A stretch of DNA of 14,223 nucleotides from Nostoc sp. GT001 (GTDB lineage Bacteria > Cyanobacteriota > Cyanobacteriia > Cyanobacteriales > Nostocaceae). Below the pieces are notes generated by a model. The model worked only from the letters and a program-made list of their open reading frames with translations. It ran no database searches and was not told the DNA's origin. The position numbers and the translations under genes were made by a program. Shown here piece after piece: positions 14,147 to 14,223 of the stretch (within the stretch, counting starts at the first letter, position 1; every line of letters starts with the position of its first letter). The stretch is taken from contig NZ_JAUDRJ010000003.1 in assembly GCF_030382115.1 (NCBI RefSeq), positions 5,475,081 to 5,489,303 on the forward strand, in the 5' to 3' direction.

Positions 14147-14223
14147 ATGAATCCAGAAGCTAAACATATTGTTAACGAACTAAGGCATAAGTTCTACTCT
14201 AACTTTGCTACTGCGATGAGTAT
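14147..14223 (+). CDS. Start of an unidentified gene, cut by window edge
   Basis: ATG at 14147 opens a frame of 25 codons plus 2 nt that runs off the right edge. It begins MNPEAKHIVNELRHKFYSN, a helical, mildly basic start. AGGTG (14134-14138) is a fair ribosome site 8 nt upstream. In the same frame a TAG at 14105-14107 closes the upstream side. Too short to assign to a family. Confidence 0.5.
   Translation, partial: MNPEAKHIVNELRHKFYSNFATAMS

Noticed and set aside
13903..14148. 81-aa minus frame at the right end
   Set aside because: It is made almost entirely of dispersed repeat DNA and has no ribosome site.

Overview
The window looks like chromosomal DNA of a filamentous heterocyst-type cyanobacterium (Nostoc/Anabaena group). 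The evidence is nine perfect HIP1 octamers (GCGATCGC), a Uma2-family endonuclease, a small glycine-tailed RRM protein, a TonB with a glycine-rich spacer, and several AT-rich intergenic stretches carrying short hairpin repeats typical of this group. This assignment is inferred from gene content; no marker gene is present.

Left part (1-3525), a putative defence island. A minus-strand operon encodes a Cas4-like PD-(D/E)XK nuclease with cysteines fit for an iron-sulfur cluster. It overlaps by ATGA a long prokaryotic Argonaute (pAgo). The pAgo runs off the left edge, so only its first 531 residues (N, PAZ, MID and the start of PIWI with the first catalytic Asp) are visible. Divergent from it is a TTGA-overlapped pair: an XRE repressor and an ImmA/IrrE-type zinc peptidase. 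The 109-bp space between the two operons carries two near-identical 18-bp palindromes. The second contains plausible -35 boxes of both divergent promoters. The inferred logic is a repressor holding down both operons and a peptidase that inactivates it on a signal. HIP1 sites are absent from this part, which fits later acquisition.

Middle-left (3526-6636). A Uma2 endonuclease converges, with a 2-nt gap, on a 644-residue protein whose N-terminus resembles the HsdR N-terminal nuclease fold but with altered catalytic positions. The following 475 bp hold three hairpin repeats and no gene.

Middle (6637-9735), an energy-transduction module. exbB and exbD overlap on the minus strand, and a TonB-like gene is divergent on the plus strand. 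The exb promoter contains a Fur-like inverted repeat. The TonB is unusual: a GSG[I/T] tandem spacer, a CxxC before the TonB C-terminal domain, and a 140-residue Arg-rich tail after it. A strong terminator follows.

Right (9736-14223). A decayed reading frame, then a two-gene unit (a small zinc-ribbon protein and a protein with two copies of a winged-helix-like domain). A G-tract/C-tract convergent intergenic region follows, then biosynthetic threonine deaminase (ilvA, minus). Next come an RRM RNA-binding protein whose 5' UTR can pair with its own Shine-Dalgarno, its terminator, a cluster of Nostoc-type repeats, and the first 25 codons of an unidentified gene.
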